From Cololabis saira (lineage: Eukaryota; Chordata; Actinopteri; Beloniformes; Belonidae): 64,000 bases of DNA. Positions within the stretch are counted from its first letter, which is position 1. Each line of letters opens with the position of its first letter. Position numbers and translations under genes: made by a program. The stretch is from positions 32,996,879-33,060,878 of the forward strand of contig NC_084596.1 in NCBI RefSeq assembly GCF_033807715.1, in the 5' to 3' direction. The notes under the pieces were generated by a model. That model did no database searches. It saw only the letters and a program-made list of their open reading frames with translations, and was not told where the DNA came from. This document shows, piece by piece, positions 1 to 18,900 of this stretch.

Positions 1-149
1 TGATGTCAATTAACATCTAACATCTTATGTATATTTATAATTGCTCTTTAACTAAACAAAATGTTTTATCTGATTAATCGATGGAATTTTCAGTAGAATA
101 CTCGATTACTAAAATATTCAATAGCTGCAGCCCTAGTTGTTTGTTAGTG

Positions 150-650
150 AGAAATGGAGCAGGAGATTGATGGGTAGATCGGCTCAGTATTGCAGAGTGC
201 ATCAGTCTATTGTGAAGAGGGAGTTGAGGCAAAAAGGCAAGGCTCTCAGTTTACTGCTCAATCGATGTTGCTACCTTCGCCTATGGTCACAAGCTGTTAT
301 CTGTGGAAAGTGGCCAAAAGAACAAGACCCCGGATACAAGCAGCTGAAGTTAGCTTCTTGGGACTCTCCCTTCTTGGGACTCTTCCTTTGGGGGGGGTTC
401 AGTCATCAGGGAGAGGAACCAGTTGAGTCGGTGTGGCCATCTCTTGCCTTTCTTGGGACGTGTCTCTGGTAATCCAACCAAGAGGAGGCCTGAGACAGAT
501 CCAGGGCACGCTGGAGAGATATCTCTCAGCTAGCAGGGAAAGTCCTCAGTATTACCCCTGAAGAGCAGGAAGGGGAGGCTGGAGAAGAAAGAGAAGTCAG
601 GCAGCTTTGCTATGAATTCAGATAAATGGAGGTTAACGATTGGATGGATC
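150..650 (+). mobile_element. Decayed 3' end of a non-LTR retrotransposon (LINE) in a cdc7 intron
   Basis: Translated pieces such as VKRELRQKGKALS, RTRPRIQAAE and a stretch around TRRP/RARWRDISQLAG resemble the C-terminal tail of reverse transcriptases in the common fish LINE family that ends in GGATG-type repeats. The reading frame is broken by a stop near 470 and by frame changes, and the copy ends near GGATGGATC at about 645. It is non-coding filler in the cdc7 intron before the exon at 828. A related fragment, covering the RT core rather than the tail, lies at 34162-34680. The family name is not assigned from sequence alone. Confidence 0.6.
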
Positions 651-827
651 GTTCTGATGGCTCTCTACTCTGGTACAGTGTTGATGGCGTGATGAGAACA
701 GCTGATTTAACATACTCTATTACTACCTTTAAGTATTTATTCAGCCATGTTACTGCAGAAAGAAGTCAAGTCTGCTGCTTTTATTTTATGGTCCTTCTCA
801 CAAATGTCAATGTACTTGTTTCCACAG

Positions 828-5956
<5,129 letters not shown>

Positions 5957-6943
5957 GGTTCACATCCATTAATGGACCATGTGATAGTTTAAAAATAGTT
6001 TGAACCCCTGAGTGGAAAAATGAGCAAGATGTGATGCACTTTCTCCTCTTCCCTTTAAATCTTAATAGAACTAAAGATGCAAGTTCTTGCAGAGCAGACT
6101 TTTGAAACACCGACATTCGATGTCGGAATCTGTCGTTTCCAGGTTATGGAATACACGGCGTCAAACCGAAGACGTGTGTGGAAGAGCAACAGCACAGACT
6201 TAAAGCATCACATTAGACGCCGGTAAACAGTCTGCTGCCGTCATATTTTATTACTATTGTGTGGATCGACCCTGAAAGGCTTTTATTTTTTTTAAAGTGC
6301 ATTCAAACTTCACCAGTGTCCTCCACCTGTAAGAGTATCTCTGAAATCGCCGTATTTATGAACACTTTAACTTTTACAGCCTGTCTGATTGTTGATAATT
6401 GGAGTAATGTTTCCAATAAAACATTTTTAATTCTTTATTGTATGTATATTTTTTATAAGATGCTGGGGCAAACATTTATTTTCTATTTAAAAAAAGAAAA
6501 AAGCCTTATGCTTTTTAAACAGTTTGCTGAGCTATGTAAAGAAAAAAAATGGTTAGTCAAAATCAGTAATGGTTTTGACTTACTAAATTAAAAATGTATA
6601 AAGATTATTTATTTTGGAAACTAATAACCCGTTTTAAGTACTTCAAATACAAAATAGTTTGTTTTTTAAGTACATTTTTAGAACCGTTTGGCAACAATGT
6701 TTTGTGTCACAAAACATCACACTTGTTGGAATGAAGAAACGAGAATGAACCATTTAATTTGTGTAAAAATGTTCATTACATCACAGAAGCGATAAACTTC
6801 CAACATTTGGGCGATATTTAACATTTAAACCTGAAAACAGTGCATAGCTGGAAACAATGCGGCTCCATGCAAAAGAAAGTGGACAGCTGTTGAAGGTGAA
6901 CTCTTCTTGTTTTGGCCCTGAGACGGCGGAGGACTCCTGCAGG
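5957..6943 (+). other. cdc7 3' UTR and convergent cdc7/glmn intergenic space
   Basis: Non-coding sequence after the cdc7 stop. A poly(A) signal AATAAA lies at 6415-6420, about 460 bases past the stop. From there to the glmn stop at 6944 the sequence is AT-rich. The complement of TTTATT at 6608-6613 is a possible poly(A) signal for glmn on the other strand, which would leave under 200 bases between the two transcripts. No other gene is visible. Confidence 0.5.
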
Positions 6944-9900
6944 TTATGGATCGTCTTTCACCTCGGTGAGCTCCTCTATCCGCACCAAGACGCTCTCAAT
7001 CATGTCGAAAGTGTGCAGCGCCGAGTGCAGAGCCTGAAAGGAAGCCATTAAGATTCAGCCAGCTCATCACGGCGCTCCCGTCTGACACAATCGTGCCATT
7101 TGTTTCTCATTTAAATACGAAGCGGTAACTGACCTGAATCTGGGACTCTGATGTCATGTTTGGCAGCTTCTCGTCACCGACGGTTACAGACAGCACTGAC
7201 TCGTCTGGAGGACAGAACATGCACGCACGCTGTCAGGAAAATCACTTACTAGCACGGCATCTTCTGCCTACAGCCATCGAGAGAAACAGATAAAGAATGA
7301 AGTGTTGATCTGACCTTGACCTTTGACCTTGCTCCTCTTGCTCTGCAGGGTGTTCTGCAGCTCTCTCTCATAGTGAGCTCTCGACATGTTCAGCCCAACA
7401 CGCAGCGGCTTCATGAATGTATCCTCTATCTTGTACAGCTCGGTCCAGATGCCCGTCTGGAAGGTGATCGTCAGAAGAAAAACATCAGCAGGTCTGTTAG
7501 TGTAGCCGAGTCCCAGCTGGAGCGAGTGAACGGAAACGCCAGTCCCCTCCTGTGTTTTCAGCAGGAGTTGCCGTTGGACTGGAGCCCGGACTCACCTGGT
7601 TGTCTGTGTCTTTGTCTCTGATCACCAGGTAACGCAGCAGGTTCAGAGCCTCCATCACTCTGTTTTTTTAAAACACGAAACAAAACCCTGAGTTAACTCT
7701 CGACACGATTGAAGGAGCACTTCAAATCTAAAGGCAGGTGGTTTTAATGACGCGGCCGATCACTTTTGAGCCAAACCTGACGACTAACATGTAACAGGAA
7801 ATGTTTAATTAAGTACTTTTATCATTCTGTTCACAACATCTGACATAATAACTCTCATCCTTACTAAATAAAGTGGATCGATATTAAGGTTATTTCTTCC
7901 CTTCCTGATATCTTTTTTTTTTTGCATGTTTGTCACACTTAAATGTTTCAGATTATCAAACAAATTAAATATTAGACAAAGATAACACAAGTAAACACAA
8001 AATGCAAACACTTTTCACACAGGGCCATGTAGGTTTGGATTTTTCTTTCCCCTTAATAATAAAAACCTTCATTTAAAAACTGTATTTTGTGTTTACTTGT
8101 GTTATCTTTGTCTTATATTTAAATTTGTTTGATGATCTGAAACATTTAAGTGCGACAAACATGCAAAAAAATAAGAAATCAGGAAGGGGGCAAACACTTT
8201 TTCACACAACTGTATAGCCTACAAGTACTAGAGTTTTCTATTAATAACAGCATCAAATATCCCCTCTGCTTTAAACTTTGACATTTGTGTAGATGTGCCA
8301 ACAAAAAGAACTACGTGAATAAGTTAATTAAAATTAGAAATGTAAATACTTCTATCTGCATTTTTCTACTCAAAGTTAAAGTAAAAACATGAATCTTGGT
8401 ATGTGGCAGCGAGCAGACTGAAGCTCAGACTTGACGCATCGTTCTCACATCACTAGTCTTTAAAGGCAGTGATTCCTGGACTGGTGAAGTGTGGGTTTAC
8501 CTGTCCAGGTACTGCAGGAGATCGGTCTCCGGGCCGTCCGGCAGGCTGAAGACGTGGCGCAGCAGAGGCAGCAGGTGGACGCCCTCGAACCAGGGGTTCC
8601 CGTTACCTGGCTGCAGATCGACACACATTTAGTTCCTCGTGAAACACCGATGTGACGGGACTGAAAGGGCCACCTCACCTGGAGGGCGACGTCGATCTGA
8701 TTTCGGATGTTTTTAATGACGTAGCCTTCCACGCCCGAGTGCTTGCTTATCCTGAGCATGAACCTGAGACGAGACGACAAGTTCCACTGAGAAGAAGAAG
8801 AAGAAGAAGAAGAAGAAGAAGAAGAAACCCACCGCTGACGACTTCAGAGGAAGAAAAGCGGCGCTTACTGGAGGAACCTGTACTTGGCTTCAGTGCTGAA
8901 CTTATCGATGCTCAGCTGGAACACCTTCAGCCCCCTAGTCCTCTGGAGACCAAAATACAAACCGTTAACAGAGTTTTGTTTCTGAGAATGAAGACTGTGA
9001 GTATTTAGGTATAAAAGCAACAGTAAATAAAGAAGGTACCAGGACTCACCAGATCATGATTGGGACATATCGTCATGACCTTCACCAAGTTCTGAAAACA
9101 GACGCTGAAATGAACAACAGTGTGTAGTTGAGAAAAACCTAACAAAGGACAGCAGATCCTGAGGTTTGCACCACTATGTGAATAACTTCACCTGAGGAAC
9201 GGTGAGGAAGGTTTTTATCTCCAGCAGACCTGCCGGCAGACTGTTGTCCTCCACCCGCACCAGGCTCTTCTCATACAGCTCCTGCAAGGTCAGACAAGCA
9301 CATCCATCAAACTCTGACCACCCATGAACCCATGCACCTTTAACACACTCCACAGAGGACTTTGTAGCCTCCTGCTCGCTCTAAAGTTTCTACTGGATCT
9401 TCTTCTGAGACGTTACTCAGCATCACGTCTTGGCAAACCTTCAACCCGCTGATCAGTCTCATGCGTCATTGTATAAATCACCATTCAGCTTTTGTAATCA
9501 TGATAGAAAGAAAACAAATCATGCAGTACGGTGGCATCAGACCATCAAAAACTATTTCCACCTGCAGGAAACTTGACGCATCCAGCAGGTGGTTACGGAG
9601 ATGAGGTTCACTCGTGGAGCTTCCTTTAGTTCACTTTGAGGTTTAAAAACACATAAAAAAACAGAATTGTTGCTTGTGATCCGGAATCAGAACCTGGCCA
9701 GAGCACAGACAGCCAACCCAGGCTTTAACCCCCCCTCCCGTTCACATGAGACTCATTACTATGCATGCCCTCAGGTGTGCAGACAAAAGATATTTCACTC
9801 AATCATTCATGCATCCCAGGCAGAGTTTGCCCCCTAAAGGCTCAGTAATCCACATTAACTCCACTATCTCTGTGTGCAAGTCCCTAGAGTTCTGGATAAC

Positions 9901-12900
9901 AATGATATAAGGAGTGTTTTCATTCAGCCTCCTGCAGAAGGAGTTTCCACTGGTCGCTCCACGATGTTGCATTTGATCTGGATTTTACCAGACCATAATA
10001 ATCCTTTACCAACAACCAGGATCCACAAGGAGCTATAGTGTTTGCTGCTTGTCATCGGTTCTCCACCAACAGAGACAAGTAGCCTTGAATCCACTAAACT
10101 ACACTGGTCTCCATCTCTGTTTCAGAGTCCAGGCAGCAACACAGGAAGGTTTATAGTCCAGCATCAAATCTTTGCTGGTTAAAAAACAAAAGTTAAAAAC
10201 CTTTCAAACATGGAAATAATGATTTCTCCAAACTTGCAGAAGAGGCATTGAAGGTCCATTCACCTCATGATTTAAGAAGATAGAGCTTCTCCTAACTCAC
10301 ACAGTTGGTGGTCTGATGTCTCTTCAGCCACATTTGTCCTTTTTTTCTCCTTTGCTTTTTGACTCAAATTTTCCCACAATATCTGTAAATAAACCAGCAG
10401 GAAGTTCCTCCTGGCGGCAGCGCTCCCACTCGTAATCCAATACTGCTGAAGTTTGGAGATCAGGTGATGTCCTCCACAATGTCCTGGTTGTTCATGACCG
10501 GGACATAAAATGAGGATGGAGTTTAGATGAAGGAGATTTGATGTTTTATGCTGATGCGTTTTACTGCTTTGAGACTTCCTCTCAGTCTCAACAGCACTTT
10601 CTTCAGTACTGGATCAAGGCCCAATCCCAATTCTCCTTCACTCGCCCTTCTTTTCTCCACTCGCACTTCTTTTCTTCCCTAAGCCCTAAAAAAGAAGGGG
10701 GAGATTTTAGGGCACTTGAGATCTAGGGCACTTGGCCCAGGTGCCTGTCCCAATTCTCCCCCTACCCCTCGTTTTCATCCCTTCCCTGATCAGGAAGCTG
10801 AGAGCCAAAAGCTGTTTTAATTTCAGCTGTAGCGCTGTTAATATGGCACTTTATTAAGTTTTAATATTTTTTCAGGTATAATGGTAACCTTAAGATCCCC
10901 AACCGGGGCTCAGTTTATCCAAATAACGCCTGTTAAGAAATTTGACCCGATGTTTTCGAAGATGAGAAGAGCCGCCGGCCCCGGGGAGCAGCCTCAGCTC
11001 ACAGCCCGAGAAGAGACGTGTCCGCCGGGCAGGCTGCTCCGTCAGCCCCGGGAGAGACACTCTCTCCCGGGACGCAGCTCTGTTGAGAATCACGCCGGCT
11101 GAAATAAATCATTTAGGAATATGTTGGTTTAATAGATTAAATCTAACAGTTGTAGCTACGCCTGTTAAGAAATTTGCTCAGAAATTTAGAGATTTCTGTC
11201 TGCCGGGTCCGGAGCTTGGGTCCGCGTTAAATCGACGCCCCCTCCCCCTAGGTGAAAAGAGGAATTGGGACACCACTACCTTCACGGGAACGCGCAAAAG
11301 TTAGGGTTAGGGAAGAAAAGGAGGGCGAGGGGGAGTATTGGGACGCACCCCAAGACTGCTTTGCTGCACTCCATGATCCCTTTTTAAAGCATCTATTTCA
11401 TCACCAGGCGTTTCCAGTGGACGGGAGGGAACGACAGCATTTTCATCTGCAGCAACATCTGTCCTTCCAACTGCAGCTCAACCTACAGAGGGGAGATGCT
11501 TCATAACTGTATAAAAGTAAAAATAACTAAATAGCTGAACTGTTTTGGTTAAAGATGCCTCGTTTAAGTTAAGCCAAGTCAAATTTTGTTTATAAAGCAG
11601 TTTTAGAAACAATAAATGCAGACCCAAGTGCTCTATAAAAAGGCAATATCAATATAGACATAAAGCTAAGAAGAAGAATAAAACGGTCATAAAAAGGATA
11701 AAAACACTTAGTAGGTACTAAAAGCTAAAGAAACAATAGTTTTAAACTGATCGAGGGTGTTATCAGTTCTGATGTTAAGTCTGGAGGGTCTGGTCCCTGA
11801 AAAAGCTGTCACCTCTGTTCTTCAGTCTGGATCCAGGAACTTCCAGGATGAACTGATCTGCAGACCTCAGGTCTCCAGAGTGAGGGTTCACAAGCTCACA
11901 GATACGGGGGTGCTGTGTCTCTGACGCACTTAAAAACGGGCAGGAAGCCGGTGTAAACTAGCCGATACAGGAGTGGTGTGTTTCTTTCCTGTCAGGAGGT
12001 GAGCTGCTGCATATGGAGCAGCCTGTAGACGGCAAAGTGACGACTGATCGAGACACGAAGAGTTGCAATAATCTAAGAGATGTATTGAAGGCATGAATAA
12101 CTAACGTCCTGTGAAGGGATCAGGCCTTTAGTTTACTGAGGAGTCTTAAGTGAAAGAAACTGGTCTTCACTCTTGAACTAACCTGTTAAGTTTAAATTTA
12201 AATGCACCATTAAACATTAACCCGAGGTTTCTTGCAGCCAAGTGGCAGTAAAGATCCAACGCCAATAATACCATCAATAACACCGTCATACCCATCTGGA
12301 AGGCTTGGCTTCCAGATAATATTGTTCGGTTTTATTTTTCCGAGACTTCAGAAACTTGATTTAGCAGGACCTGAATGTTGATGACTATTTACTTTTATTG
12401 GCAGATACATCTGGAGTCATCTGCAAAACAATTAAATAAGATATTGTGTAGGAAAAATATTTAATAAAAAGAGAACAGGCCCCAATATGGAGCCTTGGGG
12501 AGCCCCGTCACTGAGTGGTGACACAGCTGAAGAATACTGGCTTTAATATTTATATACTGATACATCAATTATTTTCACATGAATAACATGAAATACTTGG
12601 CTTTACTGGTCCTACAGTGGCGTTGCTCCATCTTTCCCTCAGTTTCCATGGTAACGTTAAGGTTATAGTAACTGTGGTTGGGTGTCATGTTCATCTCTGA
12701 CATGTAATAGATGCTTTTCCAGATTTAAACAAATAATATAATAATAAATGAGATAGTAAAGCAAAGCCTTTACATGATCTGATTTTACTGGTGACCCAGA
12801 GAGTGCTCTCCATAGATAAAGTATTAATTACTTGCTTGTTTCAAACTATTCTTGTGAAGCTGCTTTTCCTCTTGGATATCCCGTGTAATGTTCTCATGCT

Positions 12901-15900
12901 TCTTCAGCAGCCCTGCAGGTGATCTTTTAGTAAAACTACTGCAAACATAAACAGTCCCCACCACAAGCAGCTTCTCATGCTGTGATGGATGCGTCACCAT
13001 CACCAGGGCTTCTGCTGAAGATCGGGATCTCCTGGAGGGTAAAGAAGGAATGTTGCTGCACAAGCAGAGCGTTGTGTCACATTCATGCTGCGTAATAAGG
13101 GCGACCAGCTCAGATCCCTAAACCAGCACGTCCAATACACTCCTGTATGAAAGGTTCCTGTTGTTGATGAGAGGTGAGGTAGTCTTAACGAGATCTTTGA
13201 GGTTTGAATGTTTGAGCGTTAAAAGCGTGCAGCTCTGAGTCCGTCTGTGGAGGCATTCCTGTGGCCCGTACCACCAGGACCATGGCCCGGCTGGCTCCAG
13301 CAGGACTTAGCGACTGTGTTGAACCCTCAGGCTGGGTTTCCACTGATGCTGCAGCTTTGCTGCCTCCTCTTGGCGGATGTTTTAGACACACTGAACTTTG
13401 TGGAACCAACTCTGTTGCAGACAGATTTCTGCTTTCAAGTTGCAGATACGAGCTCATACCGTCCTCCGGAGAGCTGCAACTCTGCACCTCTAAACTAGCG
13501 TGCTTAAAGAACAGCAGGTTCTGCAGTTTGAGCAGCTACTGAACTCTCTAACGTTTTTCCATCATGTTTGCTTCTCCTGAGCTTCCAGCTCAGCTTCCTC
13601 CTGTGAGGGGTGTGAGGGTTCCCACCTACGCAAACTCTCTCCACCTTGGCTTTTAAAACACACAAAGAGGTTCGTGATTATGACCCGAGGCTGGAAAGGC
13701 CAGCAGATGAGCATGACTGACCATTAACATTAGTAACTCTATCATTAAGACCACCATTGCCAATAAACACAGATTATTTCATTGTTAATTTTTTTTATGT
13801 CCAGGCGAGGGTGGGTGCTGCCGGACTCCACAGATTGATCCACCTTCTTTTTCGTCTGTTGCGTTCATTGAAGCCAAGCATTTTAACATATCCCAGTGGC
13901 ATTAGGACAATCAAATCTGCCCATTGGTTTTCTGCAAATTTGTCTTTAAAATACCCTAAAACTATTAATGAATTTTGCATCAACACACTGACAGGAAGGA
14001 AGCAGATGGTTGCCGACGTGGATAATGACTGAACTGTTATTCAAGAAGAAATGATGAAGACTCTGGAGAAGGTTGGGGTGGTCCAAATACAACCCGGCCA
14101 AGTAAATGCGGTTAACTTTGACATAACAGTTGCTAGTAACAGTTCTGCAACAAGAAGCTCCAGACGGTTCAAACAAAGATTATTATACTCCAAGATATTG
14201 TTAAACATGATGAAGGAAGTGTTACTCCTTGTGTGGGCTCGTGTGTCACCAATGGTAGTGGGTCATTGGATTTTGCAGAAGCAGCAGAAGAAGAAATACC
14301 AATGGGTCAGATATGTTCACTAATGTGAAACATTGCTTCACAAATGTAAATTGAAATCAACATGTAAAACATGCTGACAAAACAGAAAGCAGAAACTCCC
14401 AAAAACCATTAACAACTGCAGCTAAAAGAACCAAGACTGCGTGCTGCTGCAGCATCGACAACTAAACATGTATTATTACTTCGTCTAACCACGTTTGATC
14501 TCAAGCCTCCTCACACCCAACAGGGTGGGGCTTCCCGCCCTGTTGAGTCACGTTATTCCAGCAGTGTGAAGCCCAGGACTGCTGCATGTTTTTGTGAGGG
14601 AACATGCAAACTTCACACAGAAGTTCGCCATCCCCATACAGGAATTGAACCCAGGACCTTCTAGCTGTGAGGCAGCTGCACTACCAGCTAACTCACCACC
14701 ACCGCGCCCTCTCCCTACGAGATGTTATTTTGCTGCAGTCATGGAGAAGGTAAACAACAAAAAACAATCATTAAATCTGCATTTCAGTCTGACTCACCAA
14801 TCCTTTCTGAAGTTTAGACTCCTCAGTTCTGACAAAAAACAAAACAACAAAGATTAAACGGGGGATTAGACTCCAAATCCAAACACACATCAAATGTTTT
14901 GTGCTTTATTTTTAAGCTTAAAACATTTTCTGGGGTCTCTGGGGGACAAATAACCACAGACATACAATTTCAAAGCTCTTTTTTCAACCAGGTCTTTCCA
15001 GCTCAGGTCCGAGCAGCTGGTTTCAGTCGTCCAGTCAGACTCTCCTCCACCTGCCTCCTCTGTGGGGTGCACCTATTTGTGTTAAAGCTTTGTGCGCCCC
15101 CACTCCTGCGCTGCAGCAACATTTTAAAATGGCTGGAGTTAAAGAGTTTACTCTGATCTGATCTGTGGTTTTAAGGGAACCTGTAAATCTGAGCAGTTTT
15201 TGAGTTTATAGTCTCTTCAAACCTAACTGTCTGATCTTGTCTGATCATTTCAAGTGATGTTTTAGAGTTTAATTTTTTATGTAAAAGCTGGTGGAGATCT
15301 TTACTGTCAATAGTGAGAAAAGCAGAGAGCAGACGGAGCATTTACCTGGACAGCAGGACGAAAACATGCTCCATGTTGCTGCGCAGACAGAACACAGAAC
15401 TGCAGAGGGGAAAGAGTTCGGAGGGTTAAATGTGCTTTTCGTTCCAGTAATTCACAAGCAGAGACGAGCCTTTGCACGTACCTGAAAACACTGGGGAATC
15501 TGTCAGCGGCCAGGTGATGGACAAACACCAGGTGAGCCAAGCCGGCCAGAGACGTTTTAGGGCATCGCACCTCCTCCTCCAGAAAGCCTGGAAGCTGCTT
15601 CCTCTTCAGCAGAGGCTGGAACACGAGAGCGGGCAGGGACTCTCCGATATCCATAAGCGTGTTCTGGACAACACACACACACACAGCAACAAACATCACC
15701 TCTCTGCACGGTCACCTCCGGCTCAGGTTTATCCAGTGCCGCCCCTCCCTAAACGCAGAACACGCGCTGTATGTAGGGCCTCATCTTCCAACGGGGGCCA
15801 CGTTTTGCGCGATGGGCCGCATTTGCTCGGCAAAGGATAGGCGTAATGGATACACGTATGCACTACCGTGAGGAGGAGGATAGAAAAGAGATCTGAATGG

Positions 15901-18900
15901 TATGAGTAATTTGGCCGTGCAATGAATTTCAGGGTGCGCGTACAGGCAGGCTCTTGCAGAGATTTCAACTTTTCGTCCAAAAGACATCACAAATCAGGAG
16001 CGCGCAAGAAAAGAAAAAAAGGCAAAACACAAGGAAACTCGTGCTTCACTGAAGGTGGGTATGTTGTTGAAATAAAACTTTGTAGTACAAACACTTGAGC
16101 TGCTGCTCATTAGACAGGAATCTGTCTCCAGTCTCTGTCTAGACTGGAGATTTGTTTTTCCAGTAGTCCTGATGAACATTTATTGAACACCTTGTTAACT
16201 CCCTATGCATTCACCTCTGTTAAAAAAGAGGTAAAATGACCATGTGGTTGTATATAAGCTTCAAACTTTAGCCAATATATAATAAATTGGCTATAGTTTT
16301 ATATCAATTTATATTCTTAAGAAGTTTGACTATTTTAATGAGATAAATATGCATCTGTAAAAGGCACGAGTGCGTGTTTAGCTCTGATTTCAGACCTGCA
16401 AGACCTGCTTTCAGTTTTTTGTGGGGGATTGAGGTGGTGGAGGTAAGTTTCTTTTGATGAGTAATTTATCGCTATTTGTGACTTGTTTATTTCAGTTTTA
16501 AGTTTTTTATTTAATATTTATTTAGTATTTCAGGTTGATTTTTTTTTTTTATTTCATTTGACTCATACAGTCAAACTACTTTATCTACCGTACATTTGTT
16601 ATTATTGATGGGTTGTCAAGTTAAATAGCATGTTGTTATAGGGTCATTTTGTAGCAATGATACATTTGGGATGGGGAGAGGTTTGAGGGCGGGGGGGGCC
16701 CCAAATAACATTTCGCTTAGGGCCCCATTTAGGTCAGGGGCAGCCCCGGGTTTATCCTACGTTCATTTCTAATCCCAAACTTCATCGTTGTGTTTTCATG
16801 TACATTGATGGTCACACACCACGGATGACTCTTCTATGAATCGTCTCGTGGTTGGTAAGACTGAGTACTCCAGCTCACACTCACTTTTTAAAATTACATG
16901 AATTACTTGTACCTGGTTGGATCCCCCTTTACAGCTGACTAAAGTGTTTGTGGCTGGCATGAAGGGCAGGGTGTGATCGGCATTCTGAGATTAGTTGAGG
17001 TGTTAAAAAAGATGCTCCATGACTATGAAAGGGCCAAACATTTGCAAAGAAATGAGCACACAAGTCAGGATGGATTAATACTGTCATCGTGCATCAAACT
17101 TTGGCCCACCCATCCAAATTATGCAGCAGAAGTTTTTTTTCCAGCCCTCTGCTGGAGCGCTTTGTCGCGTCATTGTCCGGCTGGCGGCTTACACGAGTGG
17201 CTGCAACAAGTCTTTTTCCGGCATTCTCTGTAAACCCTTGAGATTGTTGTGTGTTTAGGTCCAATCAGATCATCAGCTTCCAAAACACTCGGATTAACCG
17301 GGCTGCACCTGCAGCCGTGCCACATTTAAAATTAACTTCAGCAGGCGTACATGCATTGAGCTGCTGCCCTGTGATTGGCTGATGAGATATGTGCGACAAT
17401 GAGCTGTTGAACAGGATTAACTAGTTATTGGCTGGTTAGTTATAGTTTATATTGTTCTTTATTTACTGTATTTATTACGTTTCCGTTTGACTGCAGGGTC
17501 CTAGTTTGTTGCTGCTCATCAGGACCTCAGTACTTGGTTTTGTTCTCTTTTATGCACCTTGTGTTCTGCAAAGGCAATGAGACATGGTGATGAAAGATCT
17601 TGCAGTACCATAATCTCCGTGGCAAAAGTCCTGAGGGGAGACACAGGCAGCGTGTCCGGATCCCTGAGTTGTACCTCCAACAAGGGGTTGCTCAGAGCCT
17701 TCATACAACTGCAAAAAAAAAGAATACACACAGTTACAGGGGTCCAAACGAGGACGTAGCATAAGGAAAACATTGGACGAGCTATTTGACACATGTTTAA
17801 CTCACAACTTCAGAAGTTCTGAGTGCAGTTCGTCTTCTTTATCCTGGTCCTGTTCGCTCGGTGTCTTGTTGGAGTTTTCCCTCGGGGTCTCTCGCCTCAG
17901 GACGTTCTGGCTGGCCTCCTCAACAAAGGGTCTGATAAAGTCTATCAGCTCGGTGCAGCAGCGACAAAGGGAAAACACATCATCCTCCTCTTGCTCCTTG
18001 GTGTGAGGGATGGGCAGTTTGGACACCTGGTCGAGCACGGAGGACAGGGTCATGCCCAGGGACGATGCTTTACGGCTGCCGAGGCAGAGCAGCACTGGGA
18101 GGACAGAGGACAAAAGAATCTGATGAGACCGCGCTACTTCAGAGGATCACAGGTCAATAAAAATACTATTCACCTTTCTGTAGAGGGTTCAGCAGCAGAT
18201 GGAGGCTCTCCGCTATAGTATCGGGGTCGTCATGCTCTAACTGCTCCAACAGACCAATCAGCAGCTCTTTGGGTCTGCAGGTCTGGAAGAGCAGAGATCC
18301 AGCTTAGAAAGCTTGTGTCTGGTGTCAGTGGATCATGTTTCATTGCGAAAAATGTCATATTTAATATCCAATCTCATAATGTGGGTATGTGCTGAACTAC
18401 TGCTGGAGCAGTAATCAGAGAGGTGTATCAGATTTTACAAACCTCTAACAAGTGGTTAAAAATGGCAAGGCACTGAGGAAGGTTTCTGTCTTCTTTCTTC
18501 AACAGAACCTGAATCAGTGGAGTCAGCAAGTTCCAGCCCATACATCTCACTATGTCCTGCGAGAAGACAGGGAAACAAATGATAGACATATTGAGAAGTG
18601 TTATCAGTCACGAGACTGCTGAAGCAAGTTTTCTCTGAAAAATGTACCTGATTCTTGTCATCCAGGACGATACTGAGGACCTGCGCGCTGTCCCCCTCCT
18701 CGATGCAGGTCTGCCCCGCAACGGTGAAAACATTGTGATCCTCAGCGGTGTAGCTGTCGTCCCCGAGGGCTTGCTGTGTGGAAAAATAACAGAGATTTCA
18801 CCACACTCAAGAGGCTTATAAAAAAAAGGGAAAGAAGAGCAGTGTTTCAGCAGTGTTTCTTTTCAAAACCTAATACCATAAATGTTCTAGTTACAGCTTC

